A DNA stretch of 52,773 nt from Rhodocyclaceae bacterium (GTDB taxonomy: Bacteria; Pseudomonadota; Gammaproteobacteria; Burkholderiales; Usitatibacteraceae). Positions 18,625-27,153 of the stretch are shown one piece after another. Position 1 is the first letter of the stretch, and each line of letters begins with the position of its first letter. The notes below the pieces were generated by a model. That model made no database searches and was not told where the DNA came from. It saw nothing but the letters and a program-made list of their open reading frames with translations. Where the stretch lies: assembly GCA_020247395.1 (NCBI GenBank), contig JADCJC010000097.1, positions 1 through 52,773 of the forward strand. The letters are read 5' to 3'. The translations under genes were made by a program, and so were the position numbers.

Positions 18625-18649
18625 CATTTCTTTACAAAGAGTTATCGAC

Positions 18650-18664
18650 ATAGCATCATGCTAT
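18650..18664. repeat. 15-base palindrome ATAGCAT-C-ATGCTAT
   Basis: A perfect inverted repeat with 7-base arms and a single central base lies in the 75-base gap between the peroxidase gene and the pilB remnant. The one-base centre makes it a poor RNA hairpin, so a protein-binding site is more likely than a terminator. A second short palindrome, GACTAGTC (18691-18698), abuts the following ATG. Function unknown. Confidence 0.5.
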
Positions 18665-18699
18665 TTGTTGACTATCTTTGCGGATTTTGTGACTAGTCT

Positions 18700-19374
18700 A
18701 TGGCAGCGGTCGCAACTTCAATGCTGAGTCCACTTGTGCGTGCAGTGGTTAGGCAGGGACAACTTGTGCAAGCCGATGGCAATACGAGGCGACCAGAGGC
18801 CCACAAAGCGGGTGTCTCCTCTGTCAAGCGGTTACTCCAGCCAAGAAAATTGACCACGACAGACCGAGCGTTGTTCGCATCAGCAGCTTTTGGCGCGCCC
18901 CCGCGGGACCTATGTAGGTTCGATTTAGAGCAGTTGCCGACCACCCGGGCTGCTACCAAGCTGATCGGTTCGCAGAGGGTAATTCAAGTGTCGCTGGACG
19001 CGATCAATGGGGGTTCCTCAAATACGCACCCAACACTCAGACTAAGTTCCTATAGAAGACCAATCGACATTCTGCAGGACACGCTGCCGCTGGCTGATTT
19101 TGAGTCTGACGATCTCGGCGGCATGCGCCAGGCCTGTCGGTCGGTTGGTTGGCACGTATGCAAGAATAGAGTCTACAAAGGGCGTCTGGGCATTTATCAA
19201 GCAGCGCCAGTCTCTGAGGTAATAACGCAAATCATCATGAACTACGTGACATCGATTGACATCGCCGACCAAGCGGTGTGCGAAGCCGTGCGTACTTTTT
19301 GCCGGTCTGGTTTGAAGAAGGCTAAAGTCGAGCCGATCTCGCTTGAAGAGCTGGAGTCAGTTACCAATGAATAG
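18700..19374 (+). pseudogene. pilB: pilB remnant: ends of the pilus extension ATPase without its core
   Basis: This open frame of 224 residues joins two parts of PilB, the type IV pilus extension ATPase, which is normally about 570 residues. Residues 8-95 match the N-terminal MshEN domain pattern (LVRAVVRQGQL ... AAFGAPPRDLCRFDLEQLP ... SQRVIQVS). Residues from about 118 match the C-terminal tail (FESDDLGGMRQ, YKGRLGIYQAAPVSE, IADQAVCEAVRTFCRSGL, ISLEELESVTNE). The whole ATPase core between, with Walker A and B and the Asp/His boxes, is absent, roughly 350 residues. One zinc-site cysteine is Trp (VGWHVC). No stop interrupts the frame, but it cannot be a working ATPase. It lies directly before intact pilC, where pilB belongs. 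No Shine-Dalgarno sequence precedes the ATG. Confidence 0.85.
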
Positions 19375-19444
19375 ACTTGGGGTATGTGTTTTGTCGAGTC
19401 CGCGATATTTGCCGCGCGCAGACAAATCATCAAAGGAGTAAGTT

Positions 19445-20668
19445 ATGGCTGCTGTCGCAAAACCGTCAAAAGACGTAAAAGTCTATCTCTACACTTGGGA
19501 AGGCAAAGACAAGACTGGCAAACTCGTAAAGGGGGAGATGCGTGCCTCCGGTGAGAACATCGTCAACGTAACGTTGCGCAGGCAAGGCATTCAAAACGCC
19601 AAGGTCAAAAGAGCATCCAGCGGTAGCGGCAAGAAGATCACGGAAAATGACATCACGTTCTTCACGCGCCAACTGGCAACGATGATGAAAGCCGGTGTGC
19701 CGCTTCTGCAGGCCTTCGATATTGTGGCTAAAGGGCATAGCAACCCTTCCGTGACAAGATTGCTGCTGGAAATCAAGACAGAAGTTGAGACCGGCTCCAG
19801 TTTGGCGCAGTCATTCCGGAAGTATCCGCTTTACTTCGACAACCTGTTTTGTAACCTAGTGCAAGCAGGTGAACAAGCCGGTATTCTCGATTCCTTGTTG
19901 GATCGCCTCGCGACCTACAAGGAGAAAATGCTGGCCATTCGCGGCAAGATAAAGAAAGCCCTGTTTTATCCGGTTTCGATTCTAGTGGTCGCATTCATCG
20001 TTACTGCGGTCATTATGATTTTTGTGATCCCGCAGTTTAAGGAACTGTTCCAGGGGTTCGGTGCAAATCTTCCGGCACCGACGCTGGTGGTGATGCAAAT
20101 TTCCGAGATATTTACCGCCTACTGGTGGTTGATTTTTGGCGGCATCGGTCTTGCGTTTTGGCTGTTTACTAATGCACTAAAGCGCAGTGAAAAAATGCAA
20201 TTTGCAATGGACCGATTGATGCTCAAGGCGCCGGTCGTTGGCGACATGGTACGCAAGGCGACCATCGCGCGATGGACCAGAACGCTGTCGACCATGTTTG
20301 CTGCCGGGGTCCCGTTGGTCGAAGCGCTCGATTCGGTGGCCGGGGCGGCGGGGAATCGTGTTTACATGATGGCGACGAAGAAGATTCAGCAGGAAGTATC
20401 GACCGGTTCCAGCCTTACGGTTTCCATGCAAAACGCCGGGGTTTTCCCCAATATGGTCTTGCAGATGTGCGCCATCGGCGAAGAGTCGGGCGCGCTTGAC
20501 GGCATGCTTGGCAAAGTCGCAGACTTCTTTGAGCGTGAAGTCGATGACGCAGTTGATGCACTATCTAGCTTGATGGAACCATTGATCATGGCCGTGCTAG
20601 GCGTAATCATCGGCGGGCTTGTCATTGCCATGTATTTGCCGATCTTTAAGATGGGTCAAGTGGTTTAG
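19445..20668 (+). CDS. pilC: Type IV pilus inner-membrane platform protein
   Basis: PilC is the polytopic platform of the type IV pilus or type II secretion machine; it couples the PilB/PilT ATPases to pilin assembly. The 407-residue protein has two GspF domains: the first begins FFTRQLATMMKAGVPLLQAFDI, the second ATIARWTRTLSTMFAAGVPLVEALD, with membrane helices after each. A strong Shine-Dalgarno sequence (AAAGGAG) precedes the ATG. It appears intact, although the ATPase gene before it is a remnant. PilC may therefore work with a PilB encoded elsewhere, or be on the way to loss. Confidence 0.96.
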   Translation: MAAVAKPSKDVKVYLYTWEGKDKTGKLVKGEMRASGENIVNVTLRRQGIQNAKVKRASSGSGKKITENDITFFTRQLATMMKAGVPLLQAFDIVAKGHSNPSVTRLLLEIKTEVETGSSLAQSFRKYPLYFDNLFCNLVQAGEQAGILDSLLDRLATYKEKMLAIRGKIKKALFYPVSILVVAFIVTAVIMIFVIPQFKELFQGFGANLPAPTLVVMQISEIFTAYWWLIFGGIGLAFWLFTNALKRSEKMQFAMDRLMLKAPVVGDMVRKATIARWTRTLSTMFAAGVPLVEALDSVAGAAGNRVYMMATKKIQQEVSTGSSLTVSMQNAGVFPNMVLQMCAIGEESGALDGMLGKVADFFEREVDDAVDALSSLMEPLIMAVLGVIIGGLVIAMYLPIFKMGQVV

Positions 20669-20767
20669 CCGCAGGTCAGATGTAGGACGCGCTTCTCGCC
20701 ACTTGGGCATCGGCTTGATCGAGGGGCACAAGCTTTCCGCGATTCGCTATATTCAACTTAAGAACTA

Positions 20768-21649
20768 ATGATGGATCTGATCGACGCGTTACAGACAAAT
20801 TTATGGTTCTTCGTCTCAACCCTCGGCTTGCTCGGCTTGCTTGTAGGCAGCTTTCTCAACGTCGTTATTTATCGTCTGCCAAAGATGATGGAAGCCGATT
20901 GGAAACGGCAATGTGTCGAATATCTGCATCCCGAACAAGCGGAAACACAGGCGAAAACCTCTAAGTACAACCTTGTTTCCCCTCGGTCGGCTTGTCCCTC
21001 TTGTGGCCATCAGATCACCGCACTTGAGAACATTCCTGTGCTGAGCTACGTCGTGCTGGGTGGGAAGTGTTCAGCTTGCAAGGCGCCAATAGGCGTGCGT
21101 TACCCAGCTATAGAAGCGATAACGGGAATACTCACTGCGCTGCTGGCTTGGAAATTCGGTTTTGGTGTCCAAGCGTTTGCAGCAATTGTGCTGGTTTGGG
21201 CGATGATTGCATTGACGTTTATCGATGCGGATACGACGCTTCTGCCCGACGATATCACCCTTCCGCTGCTCTGGTTGGGCTTGATAGTCAATGTTCCCGG
21301 AACCTTCACTACCCTGCCGTCGGCTGTGTTTGGTGCCGTAGGCGGCTATCTGGCGCTATGGTCGGTTTACTGGCTATTTAAGCTAACCACCGGTAAGGAG
21401 GGTATGGGTTATGGCGACTTCAAGCTGCTCGGCGCCATCGGCGCCTGGCTTGGATGGCAGATGCTTGGACAGGTCATTTTGCTGTCGGCAGCCGTTGGGG
21501 CAGTCGTCGGCATTGTCGGCATTTTGCTTTATGGCCGCGAGAAAGGGGCAAAGATTCCTTTTGGCCCCTATCTAGCGGCCGCCGGTGTCATCGCGTTGGT
21601 TTGGGGCGCGGAAATTAATCGCTGGTATTGGTCGCTTGGGCGCTCCTAA
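20768..21649 (+). CDS. pilD: Prepilin peptidase / N-methyltransferase
   Basis: This polytopic membrane aspartyl protease cleaves the leader of type IV prepilins and N-methylates the new N-terminus. The 293-residue protein has the N-terminal GSFLNVVIYRLPKMME motif and a cytoplasmic zinc-binding loop with two CxxC pairs (CPSCGHQ ... CSACKAPIGVRYP). The two catalytic aspartates lie in FIDADTTLLPDDITLP and GYGDFKLLGAIGAWLGW. It follows pilC and overlaps the likely start of coaE. It can also process type II secretion pseudopilins, so it may be kept even if pili are lost. Confidence 0.96.
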   Translation: MMDLIDALQTNLWFFVSTLGLLGLLVGSFLNVVIYRLPKMMEADWKRQCVEYLHPEQAETQAKTSKYNLVSPRSACPSCGHQITALENIPVLSYVVLGGKCSACKAPIGVRYPAIEAITGILTALLAWKFGFGVQAFAAIVLVWAMIALTFIDADTTLLPDDITLPLLWLGLIVNVPGTFTTLPSAVFGAVGGYLALWSVYWLFKLTTGKEGMGYGDFKLLGAIGAWLGWQMLGQVILLSAAVGAVVGIVGILLYGREKGAKIPFGPYLAAAGVIALVWGAEINRWYWSLGRS

Positions 21650-22286
21650 AAAGGATTCGCTGCGCGTCATCGGACTTAGCGGCGGTATCGGCTCAGGTAA
21701 GTCGGCGGCTGCGGATTGTTTTATGGCGCGCGGCGTGCGAGTGATAGATACTGATCAGATTTCACATACCCTGACAGGAAAATCGGGGGCGGCGATCCCG
21801 GATATTGTCCGAGCCTTCGGGCCGCACGCCATTGATAGACAAGGGGCGATGGATCGCGCGGCAATGCGCGAACTGGTGTTTGCTGATCCTGCTGCGCGGA
21901 AAAAACTGGAAGCTGTCCTGCACCCGGAGATCGCGGCCGCCGTAGATCACGAACTCGAACAATTGCGCGGCGATGAAGGATATCAGCACGCCTACGTCTT
22001 GCTTGCGGTACCGCTATTGTTTGAGCGAATGCCTTTCCGCTGGAAACTCTGGCGGACGTTGGTGATTGATTGTGCAGAAAGCACACAAATTGCAAGAGCG
22101 GTCAGGCGGTCTGGCCTGCCGGTGGAGGCGATTGTTCAGGTGGTTCAGGCGCAAGTTTCGCGGAACGTGCGCCTTCAACTCGCCGACGATGTAATTTGGA
22201 ACGGCGGGGACCTTTTGGCGCTGGATAGGACGATCGACACTTTCCACCGCCGTTACACGCGGAAAATCGAAAATGATAGAAGTTGA
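21636..22286 (+). CDS. coaE: Dephospho-CoA kinase
   Basis: CoaE phosphorylates dephospho-CoA, the last step of coenzyme A synthesis. The P-loop GLSGGIGSGKS is near the N-terminus, followed by VIDTDQISH and the conserved HPEI segment; VPLLFE lies before the lid region. The start is unclear because no ATG lies at the expected place. A TTG at 21636 overlaps pilD by 14 bases. A CTG at 21660 has AAGGA five bases before it and would give MRVIGLSGG. An ATG at 21585 overlaps pilD by 65 bases. The pilC-pilD-coaE-zapD-yacG order is standard. Confidence 0.9.
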   Translation: MGAPKKDSLRVIGLSGGIGSGKSAAADCFMARGVRVIDTDQISHTLTGKSGAAIPDIVRAFGPHAIDRQGAMDRAAMRELVFADPAARKKLEAVLHPEIAAAVDHELEQLRGDEGYQHAYVLLAVPLLFERMPFRWKLWRTLVIDCAESTQIARAVRRSGLPVEAIVQVVQAQVSRNVRLQLADDVIWNGGDLLALDRTIDTFHRRYTRKIENDRS

Positions 22287-22369
22287 GACAAATTTGCGAA
22301 GCCGGCAGCGATAGTTCACAATGCGAGTTGCCCTGGCACGATTCAGTAGCTGGGCCATTCTATGAGCTA

Positions 22370-23134
22370 ATGCTGGTCGTGATCACTTACGAATATCCGC
22401 TGAATGAGCGTATCCGCACGCTGTTGCGGCTTGAAGATCTCTACGACCGAGTAGCATTCTTTATTGACAAAGCTTCTCCGCTCGACCATCAAGCGGCGTT
22501 AGTCGGTATTTTCGAGATTTTGGAAGTATCGAGTCGAGGCGACCTAAAGTCAGATCTGCTCCAGGAACTCGACCGCCAGCGACTTTTTTTGGAAACATTG
22601 CGCTCGAACCCCGCTATATCCGTCGAAAAACTCGATATGGTGATCGAAGAAATCGAAGCGGCGTTCGCTGCGTTACTCGCTTCGTCGGGAAAGACCGGCC
22701 AACATTTGCGGGAAAATGAATGGCTGATGACGATTAAGCAACGTGCAGCGATCCCAGGCGGCACATGCGAGTTCGATTTACCGTCATTTCATCACTGGCT
22801 GCATTCAGACGACGCCGCCCGACGAGCTGACCTTTCGGCATGGCTAGAGCCGTTAGCATCGATTGGTGTCGCGCTCAGAATCGTACTTCGCGTGCTGCGC
22901 GAGAGTGGCAAGACGCTTCCGCTGATCGCTTTCCGCGGGGTCTTTCAGCAGCTGCCGATGGAACGGGCAGCACATATGCTTCGCCTCAGACTACCACACG
23001 AACTGCAATGTGTACCAGAGATTAGTGCCAATAAATATGCGCTAAACATTCGTTTTATCCTTCCAGGAAGCGTGCAGCGCACCAAGGTCTACGAACGCGA
23101 TGTGGAGTTTGAGTTGGCGTACTGCAGCCTTTGA
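22370..23134 (+). CDS. zapD: Cell division protein ZapD
   Basis: ZapD (YacF) binds FtsZ and bundles its filaments at the division ring. The product is about 254 residues: YEYPLNERIRTLLRLEDLYDR is the conserved N-terminal stretch, an all-helical region follows, and the C-terminal half is beta-rich (GTCEFDLPSFHHWLH ... LPLIAFRGVFQQ). I start at the ATG at 22370, nine bases before a GTG that would give MITYEYPL. It lies between coaE and yacG, the usual place. Confidence 0.93.
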   Translation: MLVVITYEYPLNERIRTLLRLEDLYDRVAFFIDKASPLDHQAALVGIFEILEVSSRGDLKSDLLQELDRQRLFLETLRSNPAISVEKLDMVIEEIEAAFAALLASSGKTGQHLRENEWLMTIKQRAAIPGGTCEFDLPSFHHWLHSDDAARRADLSAWLEPLASIGVALRIVLRVLRESGKTLPLIAFRGVFQQLPMERAAHMLRLRLPHELQCVPEISANKYALNIRFILPGSVQRTKVYERDVEFELAYCSL

Positions 23135-23146
23135 TGATCTAAAGGT

Positions 23147-23377
23147 ATGTCAACAAACTCTCAATCTGCCGCGAAGAAAGTCCGTTGCCCCAAGTGCGGC
23201 GGTATGTCAATTTACTCAGCCCAAAACGCCTTTCGGCCGTTTTGCGGCGAGCGCTGCCAGTTATTGGATCTTGGCGCTTGGGCAACCGGCGAATATTCAA
23301 TCCTAGGTTCGTCCGCAGAGGCTCCGCTGCTCGAAGGTGGCGACAGCAAATCGCCAACAGGTCGGTATCTCCAATAG
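23147..23377 (+). CDS. yacG: DNA gyrase inhibitor / zinc-binding protein YacG
   Basis: A 76-residue protein with a four-cysteine zinc site: CPKC (KVRCPKCGG) and C-x-x-x-C (FRPFCGERCQLLDLGAWATGEY). The RPFCSxRCxxxDLGxW pattern is diagnostic of YacG, which in E. coli binds GyrB and inhibits gyrase. It follows zapD by 12 bases, probably in the same operon. The tail after GEYSI is short and acidic. Confidence 0.93.
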   Translation: MSTNSQSAAKKVRCPKCGGMSIYSAQNAFRPFCGERCQLLDLGAWATGEYSILGSSAEAPLLEGGDSKSPTGRYLQ

Positions 23378-23423
23378 GGGCTGACCAGACGCATGGCGCA
23401 AGGCGAGATTTCCTTGGGCCGCA

Positions 23424-23453
23424 TTGCGGCACGGGCCTCAGGTGCGATAAAAT
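23424..23453 (+). promoter_or_regulatory. Candidate sigma-70 promoter for DUF2244-coxB operon
   Basis: A -35-like TTGCGG (23424-23429) and a -10-like TAAAAT (23448-23453) are separated by 18 bases in the 149-base gap between yacG and the DUF2244 gene. Transcription would start near 23460, about 67 bases before that gene. This would make the cytochrome oxidase cluster independent of the pil-coaE operon. Assigned by eye only. Confidence 0.45.
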
Positions 23454-23526
23454 GTCATAAGGTTGGACGCGGCTCGCTTTTTTTGTCGAGACGCTGTCAT
23501 TTTTTTGTTTTCTTGGATGCGTCCGT

Positions 23527-24033
23527 TTGGCACATACGGCGATTAAGTGCGAAGGTGACAGTTTCTCTTGGTCGGCGCGACCTAATCGATCATTGACGTC
23601 AAGAGGGCGCCGAGTGTGGGTGGGGTTGATTGCCGCGAATGCCGTTATGCTTTCTTTGGTTGCAGTCGCAATTGGTGCTTGGCCCATACTTCCGTTCGCG
23701 GGCCTAGAGGCGTTGCTGGTCGTTATCGCGTTTGCCATAGTTGCGAGCCATGACCAAGATTTTGAGCAGCTGGAGGTGGTGCAAGATAAGTTTCGCTGGG
23801 AATCGCGAAATGGAAACAATTTATCCATCCTCACGGGGAATGTGGCTTGGATGCGTATTGAGTGGAGTTCGGTTGGCAACGCTGGGAGGCGATGTCTGCG
23901 ATTGTCCTACGCAGGTTATGATGTGCTGCTGGGGGCTAGTTTGACTGATCGCGACTTGACTAATTTAGCTGCTGGACTGGCGCAGATGCCGACGCTGGCG
24001 TTTTGTTTGAAACAATCAGTTCCGAGGTCCTAG
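23527..24033 (+). CDS. DUF2244 integral membrane protein
   Basis: A 168-residue protein with a short hydrophilic N-terminus (WSARPNRSLTSRGR), two closely spaced membrane helices (residues about 34-50 and 52-70, around GAWPILPFAGLEALLVVIAFA), and a soluble beta-rich C-terminal part. The PNRSL-x-x-R and WPxLPFAGLE features are those of DUF2244 proteins, commonly found before coxB in proteobacteria. The function is unknown; position suggests a link to oxidase assembly or membrane organisation. Confidence 0.82.
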   Translation: MAHTAIKCEGDSFSWSARPNRSLTSRGRRVWVGLIAANAVMLSLVAVAIGAWPILPFAGLEALLVVIAFAIVASHDQDFEQLEVVQDKFRWESRNGNNLSILTGNVAWMRIEWSSVGNAGRRCLRLSYAGYDVLLGASLTDRDLTNLAAGLAQMPTLAFCLKQSVPRS

Positions 24034-24093
24034 CCCGCCATGTTCGTTGAACTCTTGAATGGCAGGATAATAAAACTAATCAGGTTTGAAATA

Positions 24094-25305
24094 ATGAAAT
24101 CCATAAATGCAAACGGTCAACAGCATGCCCTAGCAGCATTGGCCCGTTCGGTCTCCATAGGCTTGATGTTCCTAGTGAGTCCGGCGACTGCGCTGGCTGC
24201 GTATGACGTAAACATCGCGGCTCCCGCATCACCTATCTCCGCGCAGATTTACGGGCTGCACATGTACATCTTGTACGTTTGCGCGGCGATCTTTGTCGTT
24301 GTTTTTGCGTTGATGTTTTATTCGATTTTTAAATTCCGCCGCTCTAACGGCTCAAAGCCAGACGTGAATTTCCACGAGAGCACGTTAATTGAGATCATCT
24401 GGACGCTAATCCCATTCGTTATCTTGCTCTTCATGGCAATTCCAGCCACCAAGACCGTGTTGGACATGAAGGACACAACCAATCCTGACATGACCGTAAA
24501 GGTCACGGGTTATCAGTGGGGGTGGCGCTATGACTACGCCGCTGAAGAAGTTGGTTTTTATTCAAGTTTGTCCACCCCTTGGTCTCAAATTGGCCAGCCG
24601 GGGGAAAAGGCGACTGAGGAGAAGGGGAAGGATTATTTGTTGGAAGTGGACAATCCGATGGTTGTTCCCGTGGGGAAGAGGGTACGCTTGCTTGTTACAT
24701 CGAACGATGTAATTCACGGTTGGTATGTTCCGCAGCTGGGTGTTAACCAGTATGGAATTCCTGGTTTTGTAAAGGACGTCTGGTTCAAGGCCGATAAAGT
24801 TGGTACGTTTAAAGGGCAATGTAGCCAGATTTGTGGAAAACTCCATGGGTATATGCCGATTACGGTGGTGGTCAAGACTGAGGCCGACTACGCAAAGTGG
24901 GTGGCTGAGGCCAAGGCAAGGTGGGGTACTGCCCCGGTCGCAGCGGTGGCGGCGGTGCCAGCGGCGGTTGCGGCACCAGAACCGGGCAAGCCGCTGACGC
25001 TCGTAGACCTGAAAACTGCTGGCGAGAAAGTGTACGCAGCAAACTGCGTAGCTTGCCATCAGGCCTCGGGCAAAGGTATGCCACCAACCTTCCCTGCTCT
25101 TTCTGGATCTAAGGTTGTGCTGGGTCCGACTGATGGTCAAATCAACATTTTGTTGAATGGAAAACCTGGTACGGCAATGGCCTCATTTGCACGGCTGTCT
25201 GATTTTGAAGTCGCAGCAGTGATGACGTATACCAAGAACTCTTGGGATAACAGCACGGGCAAGTTTGTAACACCGGATGACGTTAAGGCGAAGCGAAAGT
25301 CATAG
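24094..25305 (+). CDS. coxB: Cytochrome c oxidase subunit II with cytochrome c domain
   Basis: Subunit II takes electrons from cytochrome c through its CuA centre. The product is about 403 residues: a leader peptide, two membrane helices (YILYVCAAIFVVVFALMF and IIWTLIPFVILLFMAIPA), the aromatic GYQWGWRYDY, CuA ligands in VIHGWYVP and GQCSQICGKLHGYMP, an Ala/Pro-rich linker, and a C-terminal class I cytochrome c domain with CVACH at 318-322 and a likely Met ligand beyond. I use the ATG at 24094; 24040 would add 18 residues before the signal. The added haem domain is common in betaproteobacteria. Confidence 0.95.
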   Translation: MKSINANGQQHALAALARSVSIGLMFLVSPATALAAYDVNIAAPASPISAQIYGLHMYILYVCAAIFVVVFALMFYSIFKFRRSNGSKPDVNFHESTLIEIIWTLIPFVILLFMAIPATKTVLDMKDTTNPDMTVKVTGYQWGWRYDYAAEEVGFYSSLSTPWSQIGQPGEKATEEKGKDYLLEVDNPMVVPVGKRVRLLVTSNDVIHGWYVPQLGVNQYGIPGFVKDVWFKADKVGTFKGQCSQICGKLHGYMPITVVVKTEADYAKWVAEAKARWGTAPVAAVAAVPAAVAAPEPGKPLTLVDLKTAGEKVYAANCVACHQASGKGMPPTFPALSGSKVVLGPTDGQINILLNGKPGTAMASFARLSDFEVAAVMTYTKNSWDNSTGKFVTPDDVKAKRKS

Positions 25306-25379
25306 CCAGTACATAGGGAATGTAATGGCCGGTTTCTGTATTGCCAGGGATCGGAGAATACTAGATTCAGGAGAACAGA

Positions 25380-26996
25380 ATGGCATCTGCAACAATACAT
25401 GACCACGCAAACGACCACAGCCATGACCATGCTCATCACGGTCCTGGTCCATGGACGAGGATTTTCACGACCACTAACCACAAAGACATCGGTTCGATGT
25501 ATCTATGGTTTTCGCTATTGATGTTTTTTGTCGGGGGCGCGATGGCGTTGTTGATTCGCGCCGAGCTGTTCACCCCGGGCCTGCAGGTGGTGCAGCCTGA
25601 GGTTTTTAATTCGTTGACGACCGTGCATGCACTGGTGATGATTTTTGGTGCCGTTATGCCCGCATTTGTCGGCTTTGCTAACTGGCTCATTCCGTTGCAA
25701 ATCGGCGCAGCCGATATGGCTTTCCCAAGAATGAACAACTGGTCTTTCTGGTTGATGATTCCCGCTACTGTTCTCTTGATGGCCTCATTTTTCGTGCCGG
25801 GCGGTGCCGCAGCTTCTGGTTGGACGCTGTATCCGCCGTTATCGACCCAGGGCGGAATTGGTGTTGATATGACGATCATTGCCATCCATATCTTGGGCGC
25901 GTCATCAATCATGGGGTCGATCAATATCATCACCACGATCCTTAACATGCGCGCTCCAGGCATGACATTGATGCGTATGCCGATGTTTGTCTGGACTTGG
26001 TTGATTACAGCGTATCTCATCATCGCAGTGATGCCGGTGCTGGCGGGTTGTATCACCATGTTGTTGACCGATCGGCACTTCGGTACCGCCTTTTTTAACG
26101 CCGCCGGCGGCGGCGACCCGACGATGTTTATGCATATCTTCTGGTTCTTCGGTCATCCAGAAGTCTATATTCTGATTCTCCCGGCCTTTGGCATCATGTC
26201 GCAGATCATTCCGACTTTCTCGCGCAAGCCGTTGTTTGGCTACGCATCGATGGTCTATGCGACGGCTTCGATTGCAATACTTTCGTTCATCGTTTGGGGT
26301 CACCACATGTTCACGGTGGGGATGCCGGCGGCGGGCCAGCTGTTCTTCATGTACGCAACGATGTTGATCGCGGTGCCGACAGGGGTGAAAATTTTTAATT
26401 GGATTGCGACCATGTGGCGTGGCTCGATCACGTTTGAAACGCCGATGCTGTTCGCGATCGGGTTTCTCTGTATGTTCACACTGGGTGGATTCTCGGGCCT
26501 AGTGTTGTCGATCGTTCCCGTCGATATCACGCTGCACAATACGTACTATGTGGTCGCACACTTTCACTACGTGCTGTTTCCGGGTGCGATCTGGGCGTTG
26601 ATGGCAGGGGTCTATTTCTGGCTACCCAAGTGGACAGGCCGCATGTACAACGAAACCCTTGGTAAATGGCATTTCTGGTTATCTGCAATTTCGTTTAACG
26701 TCACCTTCTTCCCGCAGCACTTCCTTGGCCTCGCCGGTATGCCGCGTCGCATTCCAGACTATGCGCTGCAATTTGCGGAGTGGAACATGATTTCCACGAT
26801 CGGCGCATTTGCACTCGGCTTTAGCCAGCTTCTATTTGTTTATAACGTCTTTTCTTGCATTCGTTCAGGCGAAAAAGCCAAAGAGCGGCAGTGGGATTCG
26901 GCAGATTCGCTGGAGTGGACGCATCTTCCTTCTCCTGTGCCATATCACACGTTTGAAATGCCGCCTGATCTTCGTGGCGCAAAGGCTGTGCACTAG
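25380..26996 (+). CDS. coxA: Cytochrome c oxidase subunit I
   Basis: This is the catalytic subunit of the aa3-type terminal oxidase; it holds haem a and the haem a3-CuB site and pumps protons. The 538-residue protein has about 12 membrane helices. The low-spin haem ligand is in TVHALVMIFGAVMPAF. The CuB ligand and Tyr-His crosslink region is FWFFGHPEVYILILPAFG, the GHHMFTVG pair follows, and VVAHFHYVLFPG carries the haem ligands. A histidine-rich start (HDHANDHSHDHAHH) is notable and could bind copper. AGGAG lies just before the ATG. Confidence 0.97.
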   Translation: MASATIHDHANDHSHDHAHHGPGPWTRIFTTTNHKDIGSMYLWFSLLMFFVGGAMALLIRAELFTPGLQVVQPEVFNSLTTVHALVMIFGAVMPAFVGFANWLIPLQIGAADMAFPRMNNWSFWLMIPATVLLMASFFVPGGAAASGWTLYPPLSTQGGIGVDMTIIAIHILGASSIMGSINIITTILNMRAPGMTLMRMPMFVWTWLITAYLIIAVMPVLAGCITMLLTDRHFGTAFFNAAGGGDPTMFMHIFWFFGHPEVYILILPAFGIMSQIIPTFSRKPLFGYASMVYATASIAILSFIVWGHHMFTVGMPAAGQLFFMYATMLIAVPTGVKIFNWIATMWRGSITFETPMLFAIGFLCMFTLGGFSGLVLSIVPVDITLHNTYYVVAHFHYVLFPGAIWALMAGVYFWLPKWTGRMYNETLGKWHFWLSAISFNVTFFPQHFLGLAGMPRRIPDYALQFAEWNMISTIGAFALGFSQLLFVYNVFSCIRSGEKAKERQWDSADSLEWTHLPSPVPYHTFEMPPDLRGAKAVH

Positions 26997-27018
26997 TCGG
27001 GTACGACTGAGCTAATCG

Positions 27019-27153
27019 ATGCAAACAAGCCATAAGCCAGCACCTGCAGTTCCAACCAGCCGACGGGGGAAGTACATCACGTTGGTGTTGCTGTTGTTGT
27101 GGGTGGCGGCGGTGTTTATAGTTACCGTTCTTAAGTTTGCCAAGGTGCTGTAG
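27019..27153 (+). CDS. Cytochrome oxidase small assembly protein
   Basis: This open frame of 44 residues has a hydrophilic start (MQTSHKPAPAVPTSRRGKY) and one membrane helix (ITLVLLLLWVAAVFIVTVL). Short single-helix proteins sit in just this place, between coxA and ctaG, in many betaproteobacteria and are annotated as small oxidase assembly proteins. Its stop overlaps the GTG of ctaG by one base (TAGTG), indicating translational coupling. Length and coupling support a real gene; the exact role is unproven. Confidence 0.75.
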   Translation: MQTSHKPAPAVPTSRRGKYITLVLLLLWVAAVFIVTVLKFAKVL

